From Castor canadensis (Eukaryota > Chordata > Mammalia > Rodentia > Castoridae): a stretch of DNA of 64,000 bases. Both the position numbers and the translations under genes were made by a program. The notes beneath the pieces were generated by a model that saw nothing but the letters and a program-made list of their open reading frames with translations, ran no database searches and was not told where the DNA came from. Where the stretch lies: the NCBI RefSeq assembly GCF_047511655.1, contig NC_133399.1, forward strand, positions 4,033,333 through 4,097,332, read 5' to 3'. The first letter of the stretch is position 1. Every line of letters starts with the position of its first letter. Of this stretch, positions 23,589 through 34,261 are shown piece after piece.

Positions 23589-24030
23589 GTTTCTCCACGA
23601 CCAAAACAGTTCTGCTTTCAAGTTCTACCGCGAGAAAGTGCTGGAGCTGTGCCCATCCATCTCCTTCTCGCCATCCCCTCTCTCCCTGCACGCCAGTGGC
23701 GAGGGTGGGGACATGCAGAAGAGCCCCCTAGACCTCGTGGAAGGGGAGGGGGTGTTGGACGATGAGACCCCTCAGCCCAAGGTTGTGCTGGAGAGCCCAG
23801 ACCTGGTACCCGAGGAGGACGAGGAGGAAGACGAGGAAGATGAGGGGGCACAGGAGGCCCCTGCTCAAGGCACCTGCAGGCCAGAAGCAGGAGCCAGCAA
23901 TTGTGAGCTCTTGGCCTTCCACAGGCCACCACGGGCACCTGCCCACCCCGGAAGAGGACGAGTAGCAAGTCTCTGAAGGTTGGCGTGATCCCAGCACCCA
24001 AGAGGGCGTGCCTCGTCCCCGAGCCAGAAG
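23589..24030 (+). CDS. SUGP2: SUGP2 exon: rest of second SURP, acidic tract, frameshift
   Basis: Acceptor cttcccag ends at 23588 and donor gtgagc starts at 24031. The first G completes the Trp of the SURP core, followed by FLHDQNSSAFKFYREKVLE. The next 60 residues lead to an Asp/Glu-rich run (about 23,810-23,850), likely disordered. Past about 23,880 the original frame runs into unlike sequence and a stop at 23,974, while the frame one base over gives KSLKVGVIPAPKRACLVPEP, a SUGP2-like end that joins the next exon in the right phase. A net one-base shift must therefore lie between about 23,850 and 23,940, beside the repetitive GAG/GAC tract, where indels or sequencing slips are likely. Alternative splicing within the exon is possible but less simple. 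Confidence 0.8.
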
Positions 24031-25109
24031 GTGAGCCCAGGCCCCAAGTGGGTCCTTCCTGGGGGCTGGGGAGGGTGTGCCATCATTCCTGCCCACTCCT
24101 GAAGTTGCAGCCCCAAGCTCAGCCTGGCCCCAGGCATCTGGGTGTCTGACCAGACCCCGTGGTGGCCTCAGTGCCTTGGAGGCCCAGCACCTCCCGAGGC
24201 CCCGCAAGGCTGGGTTGGCTAAGGCCAAAGCAGCCAGCGCCATACGGGTTTCTCTGCTCTCGGGTTCTAGTTTGTTGGTTTGCGATGCTGGTGATGGAAC
24301 TGGGCCTGAGCCCACGCACGCTGAACCACCGAGCGGCCTGTGGCCCAGCTCACACTCGTACTCTGGAGTGCTCTGGCCCTCACCGGTCACAAAGCGGTGG
24401 CTCCTGCCACTTCGTGCCTCTGCAAGGCCTGGCTCATCCCCACCATCTCCTGCCCTCGACCTCAGAGGGTGGCCCATCCTCTGTGCCCCTGAAGACCTGC
24501 CATGACAGTGAGGTGGGAAGATCTGGGGTGGACCGGTCACAGGCAACAGTGTCCCTCCAGAACGGTCTCTGTGTCAGTGAGAGGGAACCTTGGCATTGCA
24601 GTGGATTGCAAAGGTCCTTCAGAACTCTCCGGGGTGCTGTCAGGCCCATGTGGTGTCTGTGTAGGCACTGTGGGTGTTGGGGTGGCTGCAGCACCAGAGC
24701 AGCCATGTCCTCACTTTGTCATTGTTGATAACGCCATCCTGCACCCTCAGAGCAGCATGGCGTCTCCACTAGAGGTTCCTCATGGATGGCAGGGCTGCCT
24801 GTGGGGCAGGTGGCAGATAAGCCAGGAAGGCATTGTTGAGGGACTGGCCTACTGTGGCCATGGGAAGTGGCCAGATAGCAGGTCCTGTGCTGTAAATGGG
24901 TAGGGCTCTTGGTTTGAGTGGACTCTCGGGTGACATGCCCACAGCCGAGCCCTTGCTTACACGCGTCACAGCCATTCCTGAAAGGATCCGAGGTCCCCCG
25001 CAGCTGGCAAGTGGGATGGCACGGGTCTCTGCCCTCGCAGAGGTGGTCGTATGGAGTCTCTGAGAAAGGGCATGTGCACGAGGACGAGTGTCTGGCTTTT
25101 GTCTTCCAG

Positions 25110-25171
25110 TGCACGAGCCAGTGCGAATCGCCTATGACAGGCCTCGGGGCCGTCCGGTGGCCAAGAAGAAG
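25110..25171 (+). CDS. SUGP2: SUGP2 short basic exon
   Basis: Acceptor gtcttccag ends at 25109 and donor gtaagc starts at 25172. The exon reads VHEPVRIAYDRPRGRPVAKK plus a final Lys, with the first Val completed from the G of the previous exon. It ends in phase 0 and joins the G-patch exon directly. It is very basic and may act as a nuclear-localisation-like segment, which is inference. No lesion is seen. Confidence 0.85.
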
Positions 25172-26719
25172 GTAAGCCGCCTGTGTCCTCCCTTGGGGGC
25201 TTCAGAGGCCTCGTCCTGTGGTGAGGTGCGGTGGCCACAGTGACACCTGGCTCAGAAAGCAAACTTGGGTCCGATGGAGTCCGAGTGCTAGTGACAAAGC
25301 ACAGCAGGCTTCAGCGGGTGAGCAGGGCCTGCGGGTGAGGTGAGTGGAGAGCACCTGGCCACAGGGAAGCTCAGCTTGCCCTCTGAGAGAGATGCCTCCG
25401 CGTGGTACGTGCTGCTGCCCACCCAGGTGGCTGCAAAAAACAGGTGCCACTTGGTGGAGGGGGCACTGAGGGTAGAGAAGCAGGCCGGGTGCAGGGTGGG
25501 GGTGTCGTGAATCAAGTGGCCTGGAGGAGGCAGAGGCGAGGGTCATCCCACGTCAGCAAGAGGCCACCATGGCATGGTGGAGTACAGTCCTCACCGCAGG
25601 GTACAGTCGCCACTGCCGCAGCCATTCTGACAGGCTCTGAGGACACAGGCAGGGTCTGGGCAGAGATGTGCCCCCTCTGGAGAGCAGTGTGGAGTGGGCA
25701 GGTAGAGAAGGGGGCCTAGGAGACCCAGACTTAGGGAGCCTTTTTGTACCAGGCATGGGGAGGTGACAAGGGACACTGGGGAGACTCACTGGTAGCTGGG
25801 TATGGCCAGAGGGTTGGACTGGTCATGAAGGGGACAGAGCTACTGTGTACTCTGGTGGCTGGGGACACGTGTAGGGGTGACATTCTTGTCCTAATGGCCA
25901 TCCTGGGTTTTGAGCTGTGTGGCCTGGGAAGGGCACAGCCCTCACACCCAGCCTGCAGGTGGTTCAGGTGGGTCCAGGCTGTGCCCCAGGTAGGAACTTC
26001 CTGCTAATGCTACTTTCCTTTGGGGATTCTGCACCTGGCCACTCTTGCTGGGGACAGCAGGTGCCCAGGGGACCACCACTGCAATTCCCCCCCATGCCCC
26101 TCACCAGCCTGGGTGGGGCTTCCCCGCAGCTCTACAGGAGCCGGGCATGGTGGCTGTTTGTTAAACACAGAATGAATGGTCACCAACCACTGGGACACCA
26201 TGCCTGCTGCCAAGCCCTGGTCACACTGTGCTCCCTGGCCACCTCCCTCCTTTTTGGGACTTAAAGGAGCAGAGAGCAGGGTCGTGCTATCCAGTTGGTC
26301 CCCATAGGGCAGGTGTGCCTCAGTTTCGACAACTCAGTGGAACTCCACCTCAGCCTTGTTGGCTGGAGGAGGTTAGGAGGGTTTAGCCTCCCCTGGTTCC
26401 TGTCCATGGTGTCCTTCCTGGGCTCATTCTTAGCAGTGTCAGCTCTTGGTACCTGACCCAGAACCGGGACAGAGAGACAGACACATGAGGAAACGGGGCG
26501 GAGGCCCTGCTGGCCATCCAGCGTCAACACGGGGCCATCCCCCTACGTACCTGCTTTCCCAGCCTCAGTGCCAGTGGGCACAGGCACCTGGGGCCACTTT
26601 CCAGTTCTGACCCGAGACACACCCGCCCCTGTGGGGGCAGCCGGGAGGGAAGTGGGAAGCAGGAAGACATCTGCTGCAGCACATGCAGAGTGTCCTCAAG
26701 CCCCTCTCTGTCTCCTCAG

Positions 26720-26856
26720 AAGCCAAAGGATCTGGACTTTGTCCAGCAGAAGCTGACCGACAAGAACCTGGGCTTCCAGATGCTGCAGAAGATGGGCTGG
26801 AAGGAGGGTCACGGCCTGGGCTCCTGCGGGAAGGGCATCCGCGAGCCCGTCAGCGT
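26720..26856 (+). CDS. SUGP2: SUGP2 G-patch exon
   Basis: Acceptor tgtctcctcag ends at 26719. The exon encodes KPKDLDFVQQKLTDKNLGF, then the G-patch core MLQKMGWKEGHGLG and KGIREPVSV. G-patches bind and activate DEAH-box RNA helicases, and the spaced glycines and aromatic residue are present. The donor is uncertain: gtacgg after 26,856 would split the last Val codon, or the exon may read on. If it is not spliced, the frame stays open for about 38 more residues to TAA at 26,969-26,971. In SUGP2 proteins I know, a short conserved tail follows from a further exon, not found here. Confidence 0.83.
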
Positions 26857-26971
26857 GTACGGCATGGGCCTGTGGGCGGGGGTGCGGCTTGGGCCCAGAA
26901 CACCAGCTCCCTGGCTCCCTTGGGTGGAGGACGCATGCACGAGAGTGGGCTGTGGGGTGTTTGCTCTGTAA
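26857..26971 (+). CDS. Possible read-through C-terminal tail of SUGP2
   Basis: Continuation of the G-patch frame into what would be intron. It is Pro/Gly/Arg-rich without a known motif and stops at TAA 26,969-26,971, where the stop codon overlaps a canonical AATAAA. It could serve as an alternative terminal exon. No expression evidence is available. Confidence 0.35.
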
Positions 26972-26976
26972 ATAAA
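26971..26976 (+). terminator. Polyadenylation signal AATAAA
   Basis: Canonical hexamer overlapping the stop of the read-through frame, followed by the GT-rich stretch gggtgtgggtgtctcc as expected for a 3' cleavage region. Confidence 0.5.
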
Positions 26977-27269
26977 GGGTGTGGGTGTCTCCATGGCTCC
27001 TCTCTGTGCCGTGTCCACTGTTAAGTCCTGGCCCTGTCATTTCAGCCTCACTTATGGTGATCACGAGCTGAGTGATGTTTCTGGGTCATTACAGCACAGG
27101 GCCACATTCCCTTTTCTGGGACGCCACCAGCAGGCTGGCAGGGTAAAGCCAGGCCCCACATTTCTGGCATCGCTAGCTGCATCCAGGGGCATCACTTATC
27201 CCCAGGCAGAGAGAGCCCTGCTAGGTGAGGCTGTGCTCTGGATGCCTCAGGGGGCCGCTGCTCCTGTCC

Positions 27270-27840
27270 AGGGAGGTGGCCACACCTGTGTCCCCAGCAC
27301 TTGGGAGTCTGAGGCAGGAGGGTGGCGAGTTCTAGGCCAGCCTGGGCTGCAGAGTAAAGACCCTGTTTCAAAAAACAAAATGAGGAGGCTGATGGAGAGG
27401 CTCAAGTGGTAGAGGGCCTGCCTGGCCAACCAGCAAGTAGGTACGTGTGCCAGGACCGCTGGTGACACACCAGCACACCAGCACAGCACAGACTGTGGCA
27501 TGACTCAGGTGGTAAGGTGCCTGCCTGGCAAGCACAAGGCCCTGACTTCAACCCCAGCACTGCCAAAACACAAAAAAGGCAAAAGCCCAGGACAGTGGCT
27601 CACTTCTGTAATCTCAGTTACTCAGGAGACAGAGATGAGGAAATGGTGGTTCAAGGCCAGGCTGGGGAAAAAGTTAACAAAACCCCATCTCAACCAACGA
27701 GGTGGGGATGGTGGTGCCACCTGCTGTCCCAGCTGTGCTGGAGGCAGAGGTAGGTGGGTTGCGGTCAAAATCACAAGACCCTACCTGAAAAATAACTAAA
27801 ACAAGAAAGGGCTGACGGACAGGCTCAAGTGGTAGAGCTC
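27270..27840 (+). mobile_element. Cluster of SINEs (B1-like and tRNA-derived)
   Basis: At least four plus-strand pieces: a B1-like body (27,270-27,380, with ggaggtggccacacctgtgt and ggccagcctgggctgcag), tRNA-like units near 27,385-27,450 and 27,490-27,570 (gactcaggtggtaagg, ttcaaccccagcactgcc), a second B1-like body (27,585-27,800) and a partial tRNA unit to 27,840. Confidence 0.75.
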
Positions 27841-30600
27841 AGAGCTTTGGCGACACAGATAAGCCTTGAAGCAGCAACTGCCCTTAACCCGTGCCCCGGA
27901 CCTGCCTGGAGCCCAAGTCCACGGCTGTGGTCTGGGCGCATGATCACACGCCGCCTTGCCTTTCTCTGGAGCACCGCGCCTCTGTGCTCTGCCTTTCCTT
28001 CTCCTCCATGCCCCTCTGCGTCTCTTGTCCTCTTCAGCTGGTGCTGTCCCAGCTTCCCGGCCTGCCACGGGGTGGCCCCAGCCCCCCAGCCGCCTGTCCT
28101 CTGCAGTGAGCACACGGGTGTCCCTCACGCATCCACAGGTCCAAACCCGGCATGGTCAGAGCTGTGCCCTGGGTCCAAGGCTTCAGACACAGATGTCCAT
28201 ATGCTGTTCTGTTGACCCTGTCACTAAAGGTGTCTCGCCCCTCAAACACATCCTGCCACGATGCATCTCAGCGCCAGTGCAACACGACTGCAATGGCCTC
28301 TGCCTGGGTGGGCAGTGGCTGTTGTCTTCCACAGTGGTCCCCTGTTCCTGCTGTTTGTAGCTCCTTGCACAGGGCACTGTGTGGACATTCTGGTCCCACA
28401 GACACCGGGACGGGGGACCAGGCAGTTAGTGGGGGACCTCTTCCTGCACAGTGGGGATTTTGCTTTCTATGGTTCTGCCTGCCACCATCACCCCACTGTG
28501 GATGTGGCGGAGCCACCGTGGGGGGTCTGTATGGTGTCAGGTGAGGCAGCCTGCAGGGCATGGGGACAGTTTTCGGGACCCTGGTGTGGGGCTTCGGCTT
28601 CTCTTTTTCTCCTGGCCTTTCCAGCAGCTTCCATGTGGCCTGTGGGTCTGAGAATGGGTAGAACAGGGATGGGCGTAGAGCAAGGCATCCAGCCTGGGTC
28701 CAGCTCCTTCCAGCTGTGCTGACCATGGTGTCACCTTCCTGGCCTGTTCTTCGTTTTCTACAAAAAGATATGAGTGGACGCTGCCCACTTCTGGAGCCTG
28801 GAAGCCCCATGAGCGTCCTGGACACTCCTCCTGTGGCTTCCACAGCCGTGTGGCCGCACACCCTCACAGGGCCACTGTGGGGAGGGCGGTGGGGCAGGCG
28901 GGTGTGCAGGTGCAGTCCTGTCCACGTCACAGTGTCGCCTCTGTCCTGCACTTCCAGGGCCTCCAGGACAACGGCTCACCGGCCCCTCAGGGTGCTCACT
29001 GCCCACCCGCGTCCACACTGCAGGCCACAGAGAGCGGCTCTGGCCCGGGCCCTGCCCTGGCCGGCGTAACCTAGAAGACATTGGTGACACTGCCGCGTGG
29101 GGGCTTTGTTTTGTTTCTGAGAAGTTGTGAGCGTTGTCAGCCATGTAGCCGTTGCAATAAACGTAGAGGAAGGCGCTCTGCCTGTGACCGTGTCCTGTCG
29201 CGCAGGGACAGACGTTGGGCCCAAGGTGGCGATCCCTGGTCCTGCCTCCCTCGGAGCAGCTGCCACCCGGGTTGTGTCTGGTTTGGGTTCCATCTTGTGA
29301 AGAAGCCATCCGCGTGGGCTGCTCACCTGCGCGCCGACCACCCGAGGCTGTGGGCCTGTGAAGCCGGGGCGGAGGGTGGGGGCCTCCAGCCTCCGGCCAG
29401 CCTGGATTCCAGCTTGCAGGGAAATTACACCTTCTGGATGGAAGAAGTCCTTCCCAGGCCACAGAGGGGAAACTGAGGCCTGAGGTCAGGGCTGGATGGG
29501 GCGTCCTGGGCTGGAGATCCACCCAGGACCTTCATGAGGCTGGGAATGGGAAACAGGAGGTCGGTGTGTGGTTGGGGGCTGTGTCAGCTTCCTGATGCCC
29601 ACAGGGACCTGCCCAGGATGGGCAGAGAGGCTCAGGGGTCAGGTGGCTGTCCTGTGTATTTGGGATGCTTGGTGAGGGCCAGCCTGGAACAGTGAGGGCC
29701 AGCCACAGCCGGAGTCCTGCTCCTGCCCCCACAATGCTACCCACTGTCAGGCCATCGTATGGGCCTGGAGAGGGGACAGGCTCGCATCCAGATTGCACAG
29801 TGAGCCATGCCCCTTGACCCTGCTCAGGCCGCTCTGTCGCAGATGGCGGGACCTCAGTTTCTCTGCATGGGGCACAGGCAGCACCTGTCCCAAGCTCACT
29901 TCCAGCTCAACCCTGGGTGTACAGCTGGGCTGATGCGAAGAACTGAACTCCTCCCACTCCTGCATGGAGCGTGGAGAGGCTGTCCTGTGCCCAGTCACAG
30001 CCCTGGGCCTCCCATGAGCCCCTGTCTCAGAGGTCCTGTTGTCCCCAGACAGGCCAGCGGCCCTCTGTCCCCAGGGTCACATCGGCTGGACTCAACAGGG
30101 TTGGGCTGTCTTCTGGAGTGTGGGTCTCACCTGGGAACCCCAAGTTGCACATCCTGCGGGGACCAGGTCCCCACCGAGGTGAGCCCTGGCTCAGCATGAT
30201 GGTGACCTCGAGCAAGCCACCTGCAGTCTGTGCTGGACAGGAGGGGCCAGCGCCAGCGGCTTGAGTCCTGTGGACCTGTTGGCCACTGAGGAGCTGGGAT
30301 GGCGTGTGGGGCCCCGGGGCACTGCAGGTCACCTTCCGTGGAAGGATGAAGTCAGGCAGCCTTCCCGTGGCAATGGCCACAGTGGCCTATGTGGGGACCA
30401 GCTCTCCTCTCTCTCCTGACCTCGGGAGGTCAGCTCAACACCTCAGTGTCCAGTTAGTAATGGTGATATTAGCATGAGTGACTTGGTTTTGCTTTGGGTG
30501 GTCGGGGCCTACGGTGGAGCTCGGCCTAAACACTGCACTGTGGTTTTATTTCACCACCGTAGCTGGAAAAGTGGCTTTTCTACAGTGCGTTGCTGGTTTG
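27841..30600. other. GC-rich sequence without a convincing gene
   Basis: Long overlapping open frames on both strands reflect high GC and low stop frequency; none shows a domain. A weak acceptor (cttccag at 28,951-28,957) with an AATAAA at 29,156-29,161 could mark a 3' terminal exon of SUGP2 or another transcript, but the encoded tail does not match the SUGP2 C-terminus I know. Confidence 0.35.
29156..29161 (+). terminator. Possible polyadenylation signal AATAAA
   Basis: Canonical hexamer after the putative acceptor at 28,957, followed by gtgaccgtgtcctgtcg. The transcript it would serve is not established. Confidence 0.25.
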
Positions 30601-30614
30601 GGTTTTTGTTTCTG

Positions 30615-30905
30615 TTTTTTGGGTTTTTTGGCCATACTGGGGTTTGAACTCAGAGCTTCTTACTTGCTAGGCAGCCTCTCTACTGCTTTAGCCACAACCC
30701 TAGCCCCTTTTGTTTTAGCTATTTTTTGAATAGGGTCTCACATTAATCTCCCTCATAGCTGGGATGGCAGGCATGCAGCACCACACCCAGCTGTTATTGG
30801 TTGAGATGGAGTCTCTTTTTGCTTATTCTGGCTTCAAACCATGATCCTGCTGATATCCGCCTCCCCAGTAGCTGGGATTACAGGCGTGGACCATGTTGCC
30901 CGCCA
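30615..30905 (-). mobile_element. Composite SINE
   Basis: Plus strand: tRNA half (ggggtttgaactcagagc), an intermediate 7SL-like piece ending ggcatgcagcaccacacccag, then a second 7SL-like piece ending ggattacaggcgtggac. It looks like two SINEs nested or merged. Confidence 0.72.
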
Positions 30906-31054
30906 AATCCACACACCCATGCTCCACGTGTGTGCTCCTGTCTCCCATGCCCTGAGGACGTTTGACACTGGAACCCCAGTTCCAGGTGACGCTGGCACCT
31001 GCCACTTCCAGCCCCAGGAGAGGGTGTTCCTCGCCGAGTGTGGCCATGTCCCTG

Positions 31055-31150
31055 CCCCCAGGCCCAGGTGAGAAGCAGGCTGGCCTGGAACTCGCCATCC
31101 TCCTGCCTCGGCCTCCTGAGTGCTGGGATCACAAGCACAGCCACCCTGCC
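31055..31150 (-). mobile_element. 7SL/B1-like SINE fragment
   Basis: Plus strand shows aggctggcctggaactcgcc, tcggcctcctgagtgctggg and atcacaagcacagccac. Confidence 0.6.
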
Positions 31151-31329
31151 CAGCCTCAGTTTACCCCAGTGCCTGCACCTGCTTGCGGCAGAGAAAGGCC
31201 GTCCCACCGTGACTTGGGATGCAGTTATGGGCTGCGGTGCAGCTGAGCCGGAGGAAAGGCCAAGTCCAAGGGTGGCTTCTGCCCAGCGCCGTGCTTCTCA
31301 CACGGTCGGGAGGTTGAGGCGTTGCGAGG

Positions 31330-31790
31330 TGGGGATGTGTGTACAGGAGGAGAGCCAGTCATCCCTGATGACTCCAGGCCTGACACCCCGCTTCCAGCCT
31401 CTGGTTAATATGAAATCCTCATCAACCACCTCTTGTGTCTGGCTCCAGAGCATTCCAGTCCCATCAGCCATCACCCCCAGCCGCTGCTCTGCCTCCCATC
31501 TCTGGACATTTTCTATGGCTGGGTCACACACCATGCGGCCTTTGTGTCTGGGCCTGTCACTCAGCATTGTGAGGTTCATTGTACAGGTGTCAGTGCTCCA
31601 GTCCTTTTCATGGCTGAGTATTAGTCCACTGTGTGCACATCACCTTGTGTCTTTCCATCCATCCTTTCGTGGACACATGGCTTCTTGCTGCCTTTGCCAA
31701 TATGAACTTTCCTGTCCAAGCCTGTGTGTGGACACAGGCTGTCACATCCCTTGCACACCCTAGGAGACTCAGACAGCCTTCAGGGACCCC
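31330..31790 (-). mobile_element. Old LINE-1 3' region, antisense
   Basis: Segments such as cctttgtgtctgggcctgtc, ttttcatggctgagtattag and tttcgtggacacatggcttc are the antisense of an ancient L1 3' end. Older and more diverged than the other L1s here. Confidence 0.6.
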
Positions 31791-31859
31791 AGGTAAGTGC
31801 CCAGGACCGGGCCATGGGCTGTTGGGTGGTGGGGGCTGAGCAGGTGCACCTGGCCCCGG

Positions 31860-32345
31860 GGTTATTCTTTTTATGTCCTCCTTGAGAAGGTGGTGACACA
31901 GCTTACAGATGACAGAAGCAAAAATAAGATCACCGTTTACTTCCAAAATATCACAATACTTCCTGAGAGTTTCAAATGAAGAATTTAAATCTGGAGGCAT
32001 GACAGAGTCTTTGGTGATTACACCAGATGAAAATTGTCTTTTAAAAGGAAAACCATTGTACACAGTTTAGGATTAGCTACAGAAATGCAGCCTGTGGAAT
32101 TCATAGGGTCAGAGGGCACAGTGACCCTTCCAAAATATGCAGTGTGGTTGCATGGAAAATAGACAGAAATATGTGCACATCGCAACACGTACATAGTGCA
32201 CACTTGGAAAGATAGAAGCCTGAGTGTGTAGCACAGGGATGGGGTGAAATGAAAGAAGCACGAGACTCAGGAACCACAATGAACACTGCTCTCAGCACAG
32301 AGTCTAAAGACACACTGCGTAACATGCTGGCACTAGCAAAGTTCT
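31860..32345 (-). repeat. Low-copy repeat X, inverted copy (X1)
   Basis: Its minus strand contains gtcatctgtaagctgtgtca, shared with 33,285, and a separate block (32,100-32,330) that matches 46,115-46,330 on the plus strand by eye. A minus-strand open frame over part of it shows no domain. Its origin is unknown. Confidence 0.55.
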
Positions 32346-32704
32346 CTTTTCTGCTAACGGTGTAGCAGTGGTAGGTCATTTTGATAAGCTCCTGAGTCTG
32401 GCACTTTAGCACTGAAGGGTCCCTGCCTTGTCCTATCTCTGTGAACTTCCAACAAGGGTCAATTGCTGATCTACTGAGTGCTTGCCTGGAATGCTGGTCT
32501 AGCTATAGGGGAAAGGCCTCAAGTGAGATCAAGGGCAGAGCTTCATGTGGTAGAAGCTGGTCAGATATGAAGGGGATGGAGTAAATCTCTTCCCATTTGG
32601 GCCAGTGGTAGGGAAGCATATGAAAGACAAATACTACAATTTATATTGGTAAACACAAGAGAACCTCCAATCATTAAGCCAGCCTATAATTAAGAGTCAC
32701 TTAT

Positions 32705-32800
32705 AGGGCTAGTGGAGTGGCTTAAGTGTCAGAGCACCTGCTTAGGAAGCATGAGGTCCTGAGTTCAAATCCCAGTATCACCAAATCAAACAAACATGAG
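32705..32800 (+). mobile_element. tRNA-derived SINE
   Basis: Clear A-box-like (gtggcttaagtgtcagagc) and B-box-like (gagttcaaatccc) segments with an A-rich tail. Confidence 0.82.
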
Positions 32801-33269
32801 TCTTTTAAAGGTAAACATCTTACACATAGTTTTGGGTTTATCTACAGAAATGAATGGATTTATCCTACAAGGGTAGGATTGGATAAAAAAAAACAATTTC
32901 AAATGAATAGAAAAGCACTTGTAATTTTCCTGGGACAAGTCATCTGGTGACAACCATGATGAAGGTCAGGAATCCAATGAACCAGTGGGGATGAGAAGAC
33001 TTAACATTTGATTGTCTTACCTAAGAATATGTTAAGGTGAAAATAATACTGGAAATGTAAGCCATGCCCTGTATGCCAGTATGCCAGACTTCAGGGCCAT
33101 GGGAAGGGAAAGAGGGGCAAGCAAAGTGTCACCATTAAACACATGGGATGATGCTGGCATACATCCCCTAAATGGACCAGTAGTACAAAGACACAAGCAG
33201 TTTTCCTTCAACTAGGAAATAAAAATTCTTATAGAAACCACTACTCAATTAGTCTCATGAGCTCTGTCT
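32801..33269. other. AT-rich spacer, nothing recognised
   Basis: Lies between a SINE and repeat X copy X2. No motif seen. Confidence 0.35.
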
Positions 33270-34250
33270 TTTCTTATTTTTGCTCTGTCATCTGTAAGCT
33301 GTGTCACCACCTTCTCAAGGAGGATATAAACAGAATATGCTAAACAGATCATCAACTTTGGTAAATTCTAGGGTTCAAGGCACAAGTCTTGAGAATCCAC
33401 ACCTTCATGAGGACCTTAATAAGCGTTTTTAGTGCTGTCCTCAGCTAAAGTTAGAGTTTTATGATCTTTCTGTTTGTGCATAATTGTTCAAAGCATCATT
33501 TTGGATGATTTTATTACAACAGCAATACCACCTCATAGAAGAAATGCTTACATGTTCAATTTATTTTCTTATTCAATGATTGAACTCTCCAAATACTCTT
33601 AAGAAAGGAAAACAGATCAGATTTATATGCATATATTGTGCAAAATAATGGATCTCAGGGCTTTTCAGGTGCTGAAAAAGTGCAGTACCACTTAAGTGAC
33701 ATCTCTAGCCATTTTTTTCTGTGGCTATTTTGGGATCAGGCCTTTCTCTCTCTTCTATTGTTTTGGACCTGGGTGACCTGGAACCCATCCTTTGAATGCA
33801 AAGTACCTCAGATTATAGGAATGAGCCATTGATGCCTGGCTCAGTATGACATTTTCATACATGTATGTACCATACTTTGATCATATACACTCTTCTCTAC
33901 ACTCTTTTCTCACCTCCTCATGCTTATTCTCTTCCTTTTTACCAATATTAATTCATTATCCATCCAATATTAACAAAAATACTAAATATAAGTGTATATA
34001 CCCAAAAGCTTTTATTTTCATATACTTGGAAATACACAAATGACTTCTTGCTTTCATGTCATACATCTGTCATTTAAAATTTTATAATATAATTGACCCC
34101 TTGGGGGTTTTCCAATTGTGTTTCTTCTATTGATTTCCAGTTCTATTGCAAAATGAGTTGAAATCATGCCTTATATGATTTTGATTTCTTTAGATTAGTG
34201 TATTTTAGGTAGGAACATGGTCTTGGTTCTGAGTTGGGGAATTAGCATGT
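33270..34250 (+). repeat. Low-copy repeat X, direct copy (X2)
   Basis: Shares a series of blocks with 47,180-48,250: catctgtaagctgtg, the run ctttctgtttgtgcataatt, a block about acctcatagaa, and tatgacattttcatacat. X2 lacks the solo LTR that splits the other copy. A degraded SINE lies near 33,650-33,840. Confidence 0.6.
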
Positions 34251-34261
34251 GATCTTTTTTT

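Larger units (their letters stand above)
10466..26976 (+). pseudogene. SUGP2: SUGP2 3' half: SURP and G-patch protein gene, reading frame broken
   Basis: Five exons on the plus strand (10466-10923, 12109-12220, 23589-24030, 25110-25171, 26720-26856) encode in order part of a SURP module, a basic linker, a second SURP module, an acidic tract, a short basic exon and a G-patch. This order and the peptide matches identify SUGP2, a nuclear protein related to splicing factors; SURP modules and G-patches are found in spliceosome-associated proteins. Every internal junction has GT/AG ends, and phases fit across introns 1, 3 and 4. Two lesions break the frame: a TAG at 10560-10562 and a net one-base shift inside 23589-24030. 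The known last exon after the G-patch was not found, and the N-terminal exons are not visible upstream. It could be a duplicated unprocessed pseudogene, or a real gene with assembly errors. The retained introns rule out a retrocopy. Confidence 0.72.

Noticed and set aside
23728..24546. 272-codon minus-strand open frame over SUGP2 exon and intron
   Set aside because: It is antisense to a real exon, its length is explained by high GC and few stops, and it shows no domain.
28268..28951. 227-codon minus-strand open frame
   Set aside because: Same compositional reason; no motif, splice or family support.
28758..29522. 254-codon minus-strand open frame
   Set aside because: GC-rich DNA with overlapping frames on both strands, Pro/Arg-rich low-information peptide and no domain.
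31038..31763. 241-codon plus-strand open frame
   Set aside because: It runs through a B1-like SINE and an antisense old L1, so it is a chance reading of repeats.
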